The notes under the pieces: model-generated
What the model was told of the DNA's origin: nothing
The model's database searches: none
What the model saw: only the letters and a program-made list of their open reading frames with translations
Position numbers and translations under genes: made by a program
Source of the DNA: Brachycybe producta
Lineage: Eukaryota > Arthropoda > Diplopoda > Playtdesmida > Andrognathidae
Direction: 5' to 3'
NCBI GenBank assembly: GCA_036925085.1
Contig: JAUPFP010000006.1
Coordinates: 7,021,984-7,085,983, forward strand
DNA: 64,000 nucleotides
Shown here: piece by piece, positions 12,419 to 24,777 of the stretch
Numbering within the stretch: position 1 is the stretch's first letter
How the letters are laid out: each line of letters opens with the position of its first letter

Positions 12419-14965
12419 ATGCGGCTTTTCTTTTGGTCTCGTCACTTTCGAATACGGAGCCTCCAGATGACGTCAGACACCCTTTTGAAACAATACGTGC
12501 AGATCACAGCTGTTGTGACAGCGTATTGGTAATTGTATAATAATAAGGACAATCGTTCTCTTAAAAAAAAAAGGCAACAAAACTCAACCGAAAACCGATT
12601 TGTTTTTTTAGGGTTGTCTCCATTTCACTCGTCTTTATAAACAAATTTCTTCTTAGTGGTGATGAACTGAAGGTACGACACTCAACAGCGTGTCTCTTTT
12701 CGCCATAAATCAATAAAGAGCCAAATTCAAGATAAAACCTTGAAGCACTTGTACTTCAACTTGAACCCTCTGTGAAGGATGCTATCACGGAAAGTTTAAA
12801 TTTCCTTTAACGGAGTTTGTCTATGTTAGAACCTTGTTCAGAGAGTTCAAGATAAAAGTACAAGTGTCAAGTTTGAAGGCAAAAACAACTTCATTTTTTG
12901 ACATTTTGTAGAAAAATGAAGAAAACTCTTGTATGAAGCAACTTATGATCAAAAGAATTCAAGAGGAATTTAAGACTAAAAAAAGTAAACGAAGGTGCTT
13001 AAAGTATTTTCTTCATAGTATTTTACAAAATAAACTTTTTATGAGTTTTGAAAGTTTTTTGACCAATCAAAAAATGCAAAAAAAAAAAAATAGTGGAAAC
13101 TGGTTTCAAGCTTTAATAAAAAGTTTATTTTTAAAGATATCGTCATGAAATAATGCTTTGCATCTTCAATAATTCTTCTAGTTTCTGAAATTTGTATGTT
13201 GCTTCAAAAGGACGTTTTTATCATTGCGTCAAAAAATGAAATGAAAACGAAAATTTTTATCATAAATGTATTTTTGTCTTAACTTCAGTTGGACGCTCCT
13301 CTCTTCATTACATGGTTCCAATGTGTGGTCACGGTTTTCCTTTGTATCGGATTCAGTTTGGCGTCGAAAGGAACTCAGATCGCTTTCGGTCGACCTCTGT
13401 TCGCTTTCGGATCGTCTAGAATCAACTTCACAGAACTAAGACAAGTAAAGTCAGAGAACATTGTCGTAAATGGTAATTCTTTTTTTGACTTGTTTTTTTT
13501 TTGTTTTGTTTAGGTTCTTCCCGTTTCGATCGTGTTCGTGGCAATGATATCTTTCAACAATCTATGTCTAAAATACGTTGACGTCAGTTTCTATTACATC
13601 GGGCGTTCGTTGACAACCGTCTTCAATGTCATTCTTAGTTACGTGATGCTCAATCAGAGGACTTCTTTTCCAGCTTTGCTCTGTTGTGCTGTCATCGTCG
13701 GTGGTTTCTTTCTCGGTGTCGATCAAGAGAGTGTCGGCGGTAACCAAAACTAATCATCATCACGAAGACAGATATACGAAAGCATTAAAAGTGTTTACGT
13801 CGAATTTATTTTACCAAATACAAATATTTAAATGCGTACAATTTTCAAAATTTAATAAGTTTAAAGATATTTTATTAAAATAAATATAATCCAAATTTTT
13901 AAAAACTAAATTAAAACTTTTTTTAATAAAAAAGTAAGTTTTTTTTTATTAATAAATTTAAAAATTGAGTTCAAATTTAACACATTTCTTTTAAAAAAAT
14001 CACGTTTTTAAAACAAAATAAAAAAATTATCAAAACTACATTTTAAAATGGAAATTCAAAATTTTTAAAATGAAATTGCAATTTTTTAAAAACTAAATTC
14101 AAAATTTAAAACTTATATTTAAAAAAAAATCCACGATTTTTAAACAAAACTAAATTCTGTTTTTAAACATTTTTCTAATTTTCAAATGGAAATTTTTGTA
14201 TTTTATTTTAAATTTTAATTTAAATTTTAAAACTATAGAAGAAAAAAAAGCATTTTTAAATTAAAGAAGTTATTTAATTTAGATTTAAAAAGCACTTTTA
14301 CGGCTCGTTTATTGCCTTTACTTATCACGATATATAATTACTGTACAATGCGATGAATTCTCTTGAAAATCTCGTGTGTTTTCACAGGGACGTTGTCACT
14401 GACCGGAGTCGCATTCGGAGTTCTTGCAAGTCTTTTCGTCGCTCTCAATTCGATTTACATCAAGAAAGTGTTGAGTGCTGTCAAAGGGGACGTTTCTCTC
14501 CTTACGTACTACAACAACATCAACGCATGCATCCTCTTTCCGCCGCTTTTCCTTATTTTAGGCGAAGGTTCAGCTCTATTAGAGTTCAAACACTTCTATT
14601 CCATGTTTTTCTGGGGTCCGATGTTTTTGAGCGGTGTCTTTGGGTTTGCAATCGGTTATCTGACGGGCCTTCAAGTGAAAGTTACCTCTCCGTTAACAAA
14701 TAACATCAGCGGCACGGCCAAAGCATGTGCTCAGACGGTTTTAGCATCTGCCATCTATACCGAGACTCGATCTGGTCTCTGGTGGTTGAGTAATGCAGTT
14801 GTTTTGGGCGGTTCGGCAGCTTATACAAGGGTTAAACAACTGGAGATGGTCGCTGCTTCTAAGAGGCAGACCGCTTCGGATGCAGAATCGGGACTTAAAG
14901 ACGATAAGAAACTTCTTCTCGAGTGTTTCGGAGAAGAGGTTATAAATAAAAAGGAGAACTTGTGA
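12419..14965 (+). CDS. SLC35C1: GDP-fucose transporter 1 (SLC35C1), complete
   Basis: Five exons: 12419-12528, 12612-12672, 13289-13444, 13514-13739, 14388-14965. About 376 aa from the first ATG, or 360 aa from the in-frame ATG at 12467; neither context is strong and human is 364. It is a Golgi multi-pass antiporter of the nucleotide-sugar transporter family that brings GDP-fucose into the lumen for fucosyltransferases. Seen: the N-terminal helix with [17 protein letters not shown], the joining LKLDAPLF, the conserved [16 protein letters not shown] helix (it includes the arginine that I recall being mutated in human LAD II), [30 protein letters not shown], and [20 protein letters not shown] followed by [11 protein letters not shown]. 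The C-terminal tail is longer and more charged than the mammalian one. Intron 2 holds a diverged family A remnant (12930-13240); intron 4 (13740-14387) is almost pure A/T. Confidence 0.95.
13740..14387 (+). other. Extremely AT-rich intron 4 of SLC35C1
   Basis: About 650 bp of near-continuous A/T with repeated degenerate words such as TTTTAAAAACTAAATT, resembling a decayed simple repeat. No exon or inserted gene is visible. Confidence 0.6.
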
Positions 14966-15049
14966 TTAAAACACATCATTATAAAATAGAAATAATGTTG
15001 AAAAACAAGTTATTGATTGTGATTTTTAATCATGCAAATGGGATTTTGT

Positions 15050-15055
15050 AATAAA
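15050..15055 (+). terminator. Candidate poly(A) signal of SLC35C1
   Basis: AATAAA 85 bp after the SLC35C1 stop codon, followed by a T-rich stretch. Confidence 0.55.
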
Positions 15056-15362
15056 GTTTTAAGTCATAATAGGGGGTAATATTCATACGTTTCAGGTTGA
15101 GCTGACACCACTCCATTGCAATTGATGAGTGAAGTCTCGTATTTACAATTAAACCTTAAAAAATGTTTCCCTTATGTTAAACTGTAACTTCTCTGACTTT
15201 TTCGAGTTGTCTTTCACTTGTTATGGATAAAGGCTACTCGAAAAAGCGTTTGAGAAATTGAATAATTAGCTTGTTTTATTTTCGGGTTTGTGGATTGGGG
15301 CTACTTTCAGGACCTTATTGTTTAGAAGTAATATTTAGAATATTTTAAGTTTCATGTAAATT

Positions 15363-15595
15363 TCGGCCCGCTTCACACAGACTGCTTTGTGTCGCCACGT
15401 AGTCGTCGAACGTGGCTTGCCTCACATAGACCAACACTGAAAATAATGGAATGTTGTCACACCATTGATAAACAAGTGGTGTTTGGCACACAAAAAACCG
15501 GTGGCGTTGGCTTGTATAATCAGTGAACTATGCAATGAAAACAAACACTTTTTGTGGCGACACAAAGTGTTACACGTGAAGTGGCTCACAAACTA
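15363..15595. mobile_element. MITE family C copy 2
   Basis: The left end GGCCCGCTTCACACAGAC and the inverted right end (CACTTCACGTGTAACACTTT) pair, with TTTGTGTCGCCAC near 15389 and its complement GTGGCGACACAAA near 15555. The same family as 310-600. Non-coding. Confidence 0.5.
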
Positions 15596-15630
15596 TAGAT
15601 ACAGAGTGTCTGAGAAAGATGGAACGAATC

Positions 15631-15780
15631 AGAGCCATAACTATCCAGTTTTGCACCTGTGGAAAGAATAAAACTGGCGCCCTTTAGTATTATCAGTCTA
15701 GTTATTTTGTGCCCAAAATCTTTGCGCGCGAGGCGGGTGTCTGCACTCACCTCGCCCTAATAACGTATTTACCCAGTTAT
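15631..15780. mobile_element. Short hAT-like MITE, AGAGCCATAACTA type, copy 1
   Basis: Shares AGAATAAAACTGGCGCC and CTAGTTATTTTGTGCC with the segment at 42466-42598, and begins with the same AGAGCCATAACTA end word. Here the right end is not clean. Confidence 0.45.
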
Positions 15781-15949
15781 ACATCAAGGTACAAAGCATA
15801 AATTGAATAAAAATTGGGCCAAGCAAAATGTCATATCAGCTTATGTTCTTGGAAACTCTGTATTTTTAGTTGGTCTACGATCGTATAATTAAAAAATCAG
15901 TTGTGTTCAATTCAACACAGTACACCTGTAATGAACTACGTTGCAATTA

Positions 15950-16100
15950 AATAAACAAATGGTTGTCATTTAGACAAAGTTTAGACATCATCATCAAATC
16001 GAAATTCGTCGTAACATAGAACTAATATCTACACAAAGAAAATTCCATAGAACGACCAGAAATATGCATCATAAAGAGTTTTAAAGAGTCATTTGCTCGC
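15950..16100 (-). pseudogene. Possible non-LTR retrotransposon C-terminal remnant
   Basis: On the minus strand near 16090-16020 a decayed frame reads DAYFWSF followed by a stop, like the DAYFWSFIPNLVRLWNSLP stretch of the better-preserved fragment at 41100-41640. The adjacent text AATTCCATAG...AAATATGCAT is also shared. Short and degenerate, so only tentative. Confidence 0.35.
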
Positions 16101-18718
16101 TCCATTTTTCTATTTGCCAAAAGTTAACTATTATATGTGACATTTTTAAATATCATTTGGTTGTGGCTCGCTAAATCTAACTTTGATGCAATTATGTAAA
16201 ATAGTATTGGCGGAAATGGGTGAATGTAAATGTAAAAAAAAAAGGTAATGAAATAACTAATGGTTGAAATCCTTGAATTAAAAATGTTTTTTTTTGTGTC
16301 ATGAACTGATTGAAAATATGTGGTATTTTTAACATTTATGTGTTATTAGGGCTCGGATTTTTTATGCAATATCAAGAAAATGTTTCCTAATCAGTGACCC
16401 AAGGGCCAACTGAGGCTAGCTAGGCTAGGCCGGCTAGAGGCTATAACTCTAGTTGACAATTAACAGTAACCAGACATTTAGCCTTTAACCAGCATTTTTT
16501 ATTTGAAAATAAAGTATAATTATAGTTGGTCTAATAATGATAATTACTTCACAATTGGTACTTGAGCCACAGATTGAGAAACATTTGCTTGATATTGCAT
16601 TAAAAATCCGAACCCTAGTTATTACTAAGTTACCATTCTCGGAAAATTTACACATATTGCCTGTAGAAGCAATTTTATTATGTTTTTCAATACTGAGATT
16701 CAGACATTAAAAATGTTTGTTCTGTTCAGAGCTCATTTGTGCAATAAAATAAAACTTCCGTGCAATATTTGCACATCTGTTTTCTTTAATAATACATGAG
16801 CAGTCCATTATTTGCAACACATCTTTCAAATAATATTTATTCATTCAGAACGTTTCCTCATTCTCTGAATTGGTTTCAAAGAATCGAATATATTCATAAT
16901 AAAAACCAGGTGTTTTATTATTTGGAATTTTATGATAGAAAACTCGTTTGCGGCATATTGCTTTTTTTTTAAGTTTTTAAAAGGACGTATTGTTAATCAT
17001 ATACTTTATGGTGATAAAATTATTTTATCAGCAGAATAAAAAACATTTTTGATAAATAAACTTATCAAAAAATTTATGACTCAATTTTCTAAACACCATA
17101 GCCATAAGCCCATATTTATTTAGGTGGCAACTGATCTCAAATATGGAATTCCTCAAACATTTCAAATTATTTGTTTTGTTCCACATTTGTAATAATTAGT
17201 GTTTGTGTCATTTTGGCAACGTTCAAATTAAAAATAAAAATATTTAAAAGATGCCCCGCTTTTTATTTAGAAGAAACCTTTGAGAAGAAAATTCAATTTG
17301 CTAAAAACTAAAATAGTAAAATAATAAGCTAGCGTACATTATATTCATGACGATTTCAAGGAGCAAAATTAAGAGAAACTGAGAAACTAGAAAGGTAGCT
17401 GTATCACTTAAGGGTATTTTCATGTTGATATCTTTCAAAATAAACTTTTTACCGACAAAAAATATCGTCTCCTTAAAGTTGGTTCATTTACAAACTCACA
17501 CAAAAAGTTTATTTTGAAAGATATCAATAATAAAAACATTCTTAAATGAAAGACAGAATAATCAGAGTTTGAGAGGCGTTTACACTTTAAAACCACCTTA
17601 ACAAGAAAACGGATAAAACGAAATTATTTAAAATACATTTAGCACCATCAATTACTATTCTATTTTATGACATACTCTTTTAAAATAACATATTCTTAAA
17701 AAATCGTAAGCCCACTTTTATCCAGTTAGAAATTGACCCAGTAATGCATCAAGTGTCATTTTTTAAATTTTACATGAATGAGCCTAAAGTGTTTTGAGTA
17801 ATGTAGTAGTAATTAGTGGTTTTCATGTTCCTAAATTCCTAATAAACTCGAAATATAATCACATTTCAAGTTCATTATTTCTAAACATTCCAAATATGAT
17901 TTGATCAAAGGTGACACGGAGGAATTTTTACTCTTCTAAATTCTAAATCCTCCCTTATCAAATTAAACCATAAATTCTAAATATGGAGGCATTTAATTGA
18001 TTTTAATACTGAAAGAATTTTATTGCTTCTTTAGAAGCAACCTTAAGAAAAAAATTTAAGTATTAAGAAACTAGAATACATGTAATAAACAAATGACAAT
18101 ATAATTTCCAAAGCCCAAAATTGAAAATATTTCAGAACAATTTCATCATAATATCTTAAAAAACAAACTCTTGTGACTTTTTTTTTAAATTGGATATTTG
18201 AGAACTTAGAAAAAGTATTTTTTTTAAACTGAAACGTAGAAATAAATTATCAAAATAAATTTTCCAGGTCAATTTAATCATAAAATACTTTAATCATATT
18301 TGGTTTATTTTTCTAGGTTCTAAAATTTCTTTCAAATTTTTCTTAAGTTTGTTTCGAAAATGTAGAATTTTATTTTATTAATTACTGCGCATCAATATTT
18401 AATATAGTAGCTCGAAAGCTCTTCTTCAAAAGTTTATTCGAAAGACTTTCAAGTAACGAACACTTTCGAAAGCTCGAATGTTTTTTTTTTTCTTAGAAAT
18501 ATTTCTCGTATAACAAAATAAATTCATTTTCAACATATTTTGTTTCATTTCATTATTGCAATTTATTTTAATCTGTAGCTTTAAAATTATTAGCAAAAAA
18601 AATTAGTTAACAAGAATAAACTTATATATTGATAATTATAAAAACAACATTATTAGAAATGTTTTGGTCCCAATTATATTAGTTGGTACGTTCAAAAATA
18701 TTCAACACTTTTTGTTAC
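16101..18718. other. Gene-poor 3' region between SLC35C1 and FCSK
   Basis: AT-rich with no supported gene. A family A MITE remnant is recognisable at about 17345-17640 (AAACTAGAAAGGTAGCTG near 17386, with inverted partner blocks and TTTACACTTTAAAACCACC near 17580). A minus-strand AATAAA at 18562-18567 is a candidate FCSK poly(A) signal. Confidence 0.5.
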
Positions 18719-21700
18719 TTACATTAAGGCTACTTTCGTGTCGCCCACGAGAACCTGAAGACCGTCTAAATCGATCGCTGCTTCCGTCACGACAACCTCT
18801 TCGGTACCCTTTCGAAATAAAAGCATTCAAATCAAGAAACATGATTTTTGGAAGCGACCCTAAGTGTAGACAAGTAATTCGTTCGTACCCGTAACTCTGA
18901 AATAACACTTCTGATAAGTTCTAGTGAATCTGGTTTACGGCTCAGAAGAACCATGTAACCGCCTCCACCAGCACCACATAAGTGCTGCCCATAGACATGA
19001 GGTCGCAATCGCTCCATCATCAATTGTACGAGAGACGGTTCGGCACCGGGAGCAAGAACCTTCTTTAACTCCCAATATAAGTCCATCAAACGACCAATTT
19101 CTTCTAAATCTCCTACAGTTGAACAAAAGTTTCATTTGAAAATCAATAAACGTACAGCAGTGGTTCGGAAGTTCCGAGACCGTTCACGAATACCAGGTTA
19201 AAGTAAAATAACCTGTTAAAGTGAAGTTTGTTAAAATTAGAATAGTAGAATAAGTATTTTCATCACAATATCGATGATATTTTTCGAACAAATTGGATTT
19301 AAAACGAAAAAAAAAAATATTTTCAAACTTCTATAAAAAGTTTATTTTGAAAACTATCAACAAAAAGAAACTTCTAACATATTCTAGTTTCCAAAAACAT
19401 ATTTCCTTCTGATAAACGTTTATATACATTGCATAAATGTTTATCTAAATAGAGATGCAACACCACAAAAAAATCAGTTGGTTAGAAACTAGAATAGTAG
19501 ACGGTAGACCTAAAACTATTTTCATGATAACATCTTTAAAAATAAACTTTTTATGACAGGTTGATGAATGATCAAATGCCACATTTTTTATAACAACATT
19601 GTGAGAAAAATAATTTTGAAATTATCATAAAATATTTTTGTCATATTATCATACTCACTAACTTTTCTAGTTTCTAACAAAATGATTTTTTTCTTCTTAA
19701 AATTGCATAAGCCATTTTTTTTACGAACTTCCGAACACCAGAAACTCCAAATGAATTTAAAAAAAAAATACAATTGCACAAAACCTTTAGCAAAGGCTTC
19801 CACGCATTTGAACGACTCCTGATACAATGTTTGAAAAGTGTCGTACACTTTAGTATCACGAGCATACCAGTTACGCAAAACATTCTGCAGTAAATTCTTC
19901 GCTAAACGAACTTTTCCAGTGTAAACTAGAACGAGATGCCTTCGCAGACGATCGGTTAATTCCACCGTCAACGGCAACCTTCTGACAACCACATTTACTG
20001 GCAAAACAGGATTGGACGTAGCGTGAAGAACACCGCCCATTAGTCCACCAACTTGATCCTGCCAACCACCTCCAGTAGTAAGCATCTGTTCTACACAGAG
20101 AACCTGACACAGTAATAATAAACGGTTACCATTTGAACGGTGAGACACGAGCCTCAAGTCAGCACGCAACTCACAGCATGAATGACAGAAAGCCGATCGA
20201 CAGTCTTACCAAAAACTAACCAAAGAGCAGTTAAAATTGCACCCGCTAAAATGCTACTTGTTCCCAATCCGGAACCGCGAGGAAGATGCGACCAAGTGTG
20301 GATTTCTAAACCACTACCGAACTTCTCCTTCAGTTGTTCGGCGAGTGTTTTACGAACCCCCAACTCAACCACATTCGTACATAATAAGCAAGCTTTTACT
20401 AAAGCACCGGGAGCAGATGGCTGGTTGTAGTCGAAGAGATCGTCTAACAGTTTGATCAACAACCTAGAACCGTCATCGGAGATCAAAAGAAGATCATACG
20501 TATCAATACGACAAACTTTGGCACCAATTGGCCGCTGAGGAGAAAAAAAAAATTATGAAAAACGCCCTTCAATACATCTGATTGATTCTCAGTCACACGC
20601 TCAAACTCACTTTTCCATCTAATAAAATAGAAGCATTAACAACAGATCCACCCAGTTCGTAACAAATCGGTGGCGTATCCGTCCAGCCACCGAATATATC
20701 AATTCTTGCAGGACACTCGCAAGTGACCCATTCCCCAATGGGTGGTACTGAACCGCCAGAAACGACTTTAACAAACTAGAGATAGAAAGACAACTAGAAT
20801 TATTACTTCAGTTAAATAGTAAACGTCTCTCAAAATCTGATTATTCTGTCTTTCAGGAGCAGAGATTAAAGAGAAACTTGAACGTGTTTCAGAAACTAGA
20901 AGGGTAGCGCATTCACTTAAGGATATTTTCATGTTGATGTTTTTTAAAAAATACTTTTTATGTTAATTTGAAAATAGCCAAACTTTAAGCAGAATATATT
21001 CTTTTAATAATTTGTGTATGTAAAAATGTTTTATTTTGGAAAATAATGTATCAACAAGAAAATACTATTCATTCAGTTACCATTCTAGTTTCTAACACTC
21101 GATCAGTTCTTCCTAAAACATTTTAAACAAAAACAATTCCATTTGCTTCAAAATCCTTCTGATTTTTAAATTCATCTTCGAAAACGTTTTTTAAAGGTGT
21201 TTTTTCTTGGTGATATTTTTCAAATGAGCTTTTTATTTCAATTTGAAAATTATCCATCTTTACGCAGGCAATAATTTTACATTTTTTGTCGACAAAAAGT
21301 TGATTTTGAAAAATATCAACTTGAAAATGCTATTAAATGATTCGGCTCCTATTTTAGTTTCAAACACACTTTCAATTTCTTATTAAGTGTTGCTCCTGAA
21401 ACGCAGAATAAGAAAATCAGCAATTCCCAAACCATCTTAATTGATAATTTAAAATCAAAAGTATGTAACCTTGTTTGCGGCCGAGACGGCGTTTCTAACA
21501 AGAATCTGAGCAGCGCCATCGTAATGCCTCGCAGCACGAACCAAATGCTGCGGACTATGCATCCAATTTTGCCTCTGTTCCTTTAGAGCGACAATTCCGC
21601 TACGAATACTTCCGAGCTCACCCGTCTACACCGACGAGATATTTCTTGTCAGTGAGAAAGCAAACAAGCAAGAACAATCGCCCAAAAACCAAAGTCAACC

Positions 21701-24700
21701 AATGACATGCCTCCAAAATACTGAACGCACGTGACCAATCCCTGTTCGCAGCCGGGCCACTACGTAGACCACCTTCGCCGGCAGCTAAGCAACCGAGTAC
21801 GTCGGCAATATTAGCAAGAACACGAGCGGCTCTTCCCGGATCCCACCCATCAGCGTCGTACTCCATCGCCATCGCATCGAGAGCATCCAACAAGCGGTCG
21901 GCCCAACTTTCACGAACAGCTTTTTCGAATAGAAGCGATAATGAACCTCGTCCACCTTCACAGAGAACATGGCGCATTTCGCTAACTGCCAAATTTATCG
22001 TTACTTCGCGTCGAAATGCAAATTCGGAAGCAATATCGACATTAGCTAAAACATCCTTTAATGAGATGCGATCCATCGCAAGCCACCTACGTAAAGAAAA
22101 ACACATGAAGTTAATTACCATCCTCTTTCTTCAATCGCCATTCTGCTCCTTACTGTTTAACGTTTGAAGATGTTTTATCGGAATCGTCCATCGCAAACCA
22201 CAAAACATTATCGAGATCAGTCTCGACATTATTGTAGTAGACTGGAAACAGTTTTGCAGAAAACAGCGTTTTATTCGTTTCTCCCTACGAAAACGATATT
22301 ATTGTTACTGGCTACGTTCAAGAAAAATGAAACAGTCAAAATCATACCAAAGAATCGTCCCATAGAACAGAATCCTCTATTCCAGATTGATTAAAGAATA
22401 GATCCCATGGTTTATTACAGAATGTGGCTTTTCGATCAGACCGAAAAGCATTCGGATCGTCTCGAGTGCCGTACACTATAACAGCAGATGCCGTGCTGCT
22501 TTCGAGTAGTGGCCACTTGATACGAGTCGACATCAGAATAACATCGGAAGGAATGATGATCGAAGAACCCTACACATTTTTATTTCAAAAATCTAATACT
22601 ACATATACATGTATATTTGAATACACAATGAGCGTACGGTGGAATTAACATCCAAAAATACTCCAGAGACGAGAGTTCCGCACCCGACAGTGATGGAATT
22701 ATGATCAGTTCCCCTTAAAATACTGTTCTGAATAAACGAAGGACGGTTCTGATGCATTCGGCTCTCGACTTCAACAAAATGTAACGATCCGTTAATTGGT
22801 ACTAAACCATTTGCTTCGGGAATGCAACGATTAAGGATTTCAAGATGACGAATCGGAGGCAAATGTTCAGACCAATATAAATGATCAACATTATGTAGAA
22901 TAACTAGAAGATGAAACGAATCACAGTCAAAATAAGTGTATACGAGAATACGAGAACTAAATAAAAACCGGCATTCATCTTGTATTTGCGTAACTCCTTC
23001 CAAACCATCCTTCGAACTTGAGACATTGAGGCTGTTAAGTGTCCATTTAGCGATCGATGAACTCCGTACGTTTTGCCACAGTCACCGGCTTCGAAGTCAT
23101 CGGCCGAAATATCGGTGGCCATTGCTGCCAAAATGTCAAAAAACAATGACACCTGAAACAAGTTTTAAAAGTGGTTTTTAAGTTTAGATGAAAAGAGATT
23201 GAATTCAAAGTGTGCTAAAAACTAGAAGGGTTACTCAATCATTTAATAGTATTTTCATTTTAATATCTTTTAAAATAAACGTTTCATAGACACAAATTGA
23301 AAAATATCATCTCCTTAAAGTCGAGTTAAATCCCTATTCGTTGTTTCCGTCATCAGACATAATGAGCAAGACAAAAAAAATCTGCATAAAATTTACAAAA
23401 CGAATAATGACGATTCTAATAACCCTTTTCTGGACACATAATAATCGGTATCATCTAATATTAAAACGCTTAAAATACACAAATTTATAATTTTTTGAAA
23501 TTGTTTTGATTTTGCATTTTTATTTGCATAAAACGAAAAATGTTCTTGCATATTTTGGGTTTTTAGGCTAAAATCCGTAATACACAAATTGTATATTTTT
23601 GAATTTTATTTGAATAATGGTCTCAGTAATGCAAATGTTTTGCAATAATTTTACTAAAATCTTACTTGACCACAACCTGTAATACATTTGTTCCACTGTC
23701 GAGACCGAGATAAGTGCAGCTATCGATGGGAGCTCGCGACTCCAGTGAAAGGAGGCTCTCGGCAACGGACGAAGAAAGATAAACGATCCCTGATACGACC
23801 GGAACATTTCCGGATAGTTCAGACCTTTTACAACACTCTAAATCTTCGAGAGATCTCCTGTATTTAATGTCCCTTACAGTGTAAACGCCACTCGAGGACG
23901 TAGAAGATTCCAACTGAAGAACTCCATGGTCCACAGCATAGAGAAGATCACAAGGAACAGCAAAAAGAACGCAGTCCGACGACACAGATAAATTAACGGC
24001 ACTAAAACCGTTAAATCTCAGCAAAGTATCTGTGCCGCAAACCCAGACGCCACCAGAACGACATCCTACGATCGATGAAATCAGACTCTTGATGATCGAA
24101 AGGAGGTTCTCCATGTTACTAATAACATCGGAAGGATCGCTGTATCGAGGAATTGGAACAAACGCTTTGCCACACGGTTCGTACGGATAAGAACGACCAT
24201 TATGAAGGACGAGAACGTTCGTGTTGACGAATACGTCCGGATTGAGGACCTGAAACGATCGATCGAAATTCGAAGAGATTAAAACGATCAGATACAATCC
24301 TTTAAAACGACAACGCGGTGCGAACCATTAAGCCTCTTTTGGCGCTCAGATGTTCGGCTGCCACTAGAATGGCGTTCAACGTGGCTCCTCCACTTCCGAT
24401 TCCAACTTCTGGATCTTCGATTGCGAGCAAACTGGTTGTTTCGGCAAAAACTCCGTTCTTCTGCAACCGAACAAGTTCTGTCGTAATGAAAAAAAAAACT
24501 ATTTAATAATTAAAAACGACGCGTTTAACAGAGAAACGTTTTTTTAACTCATCGCTCAATCCAACCCTATTGAATAATTGATGACGTTCATCCATTAACA
24601 TAGATAGCGCATGACGTCACCGATTACTCAACGGACTGGAGAAACAAACAAACAAACAAAAAAAAAAGATAATGTACCTTGACGAATGGCTCGTGCACCG

Positions 24701-24777
24701 CGCGCGTCAACGGCGCACGTGACGACGACCGCGTCCCATTGGAACAACATCTTTCTGCTGCTGGTGACGTCACTCAT
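18719..24777 (-). CDS. FCSK: L-fucose kinase (fucokinase, FCSK/FUK), complete
   Basis: Fourteen exons, 5' to 3': 24777-24678, 24477-24326, 24249-23677, 23152-22969, 22903-22662, 22569-22348, 22284-22154, 22086-21711, 21625-21470, 20775-20611, 20534-20175, 20103-19785, 19112-18889, 18808-18719; about 1097 aa (human 1084). It phosphorylates free L-fucose to fucose-1-phosphate in the cytosolic salvage route to GDP-fucose. Seen: an N-terminal fucokinase/nucleotidyltransferase-like half with [20 protein letters not shown]; a middle with [18 protein letters not shown] and [20 protein letters not shown]; and a C-terminal GHMP kinase with [16 protein letters not shown] (near residue 733), the phosphate loop [15 protein letters not shown] (near 851) and [11 protein letters not shown] (near 1040). 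All GHMP motifs look intact. Uncertain points: one intron of only 65 nt (22968-22904), one junction best explained by a GC donor (21710), and a strong GTAAGT overlapping the stop codon. Confidence 0.94.
19200..19690. mobile_element. Family A MITE remnants in an FCSK intron
   Basis: Two sets of the family's blocks occur: TAGTTTCCAAAAACAT near 19382 with CAAAAAGAAACTTCTAA, and TTAGAAACTAGAATAGTAG near 19482 with the inverted TTCTAGTTTCTAACAAAA near 19663. The ends near 19190-19215 (CAGGTTAAAG, CCTGTTAAAGTG) resemble the GTTTAA-type termini. Lies between the exons at 19785-20103 and 18889-19112. Confidence 0.45.
20835..21430. mobile_element. Two family A MITE remnants in tandem in an FCSK intron
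   Basis: First copy: TTATTCTGTCTTTCAGGAGC near 20841, AGAAACTAGAAGGGTAGCGC near 20891, inverted CCATTCTAGTTTCTAACAC near 21080. Second copy: the inner palindrome and right half only, ending with TTTTAGTTTCAAACACAC near 21353. Lies between the exons at 21470-21625 and 20611-20775. Confidence 0.5.
23210..23335. mobile_element. Family A MITE left-half remnant in an FCSK intron
   Basis: AAAACTAGAAGGGTTACTC near 23218, then TTTTAATATCTTTTAAAAT and the CCTTAAAGT block; the inverted right half is missing. Remainder of the intron to 23676 is plain AT-rich DNA. Confidence 0.4.

Noticed and set aside
22936-23181. Plus-strand open frames opposite FCSK and GLG1 exons (for example 9435-9635, 18664-18894, 20182-20455)
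   Set aside because: Antisense shadows of well-supported minus-strand exons.
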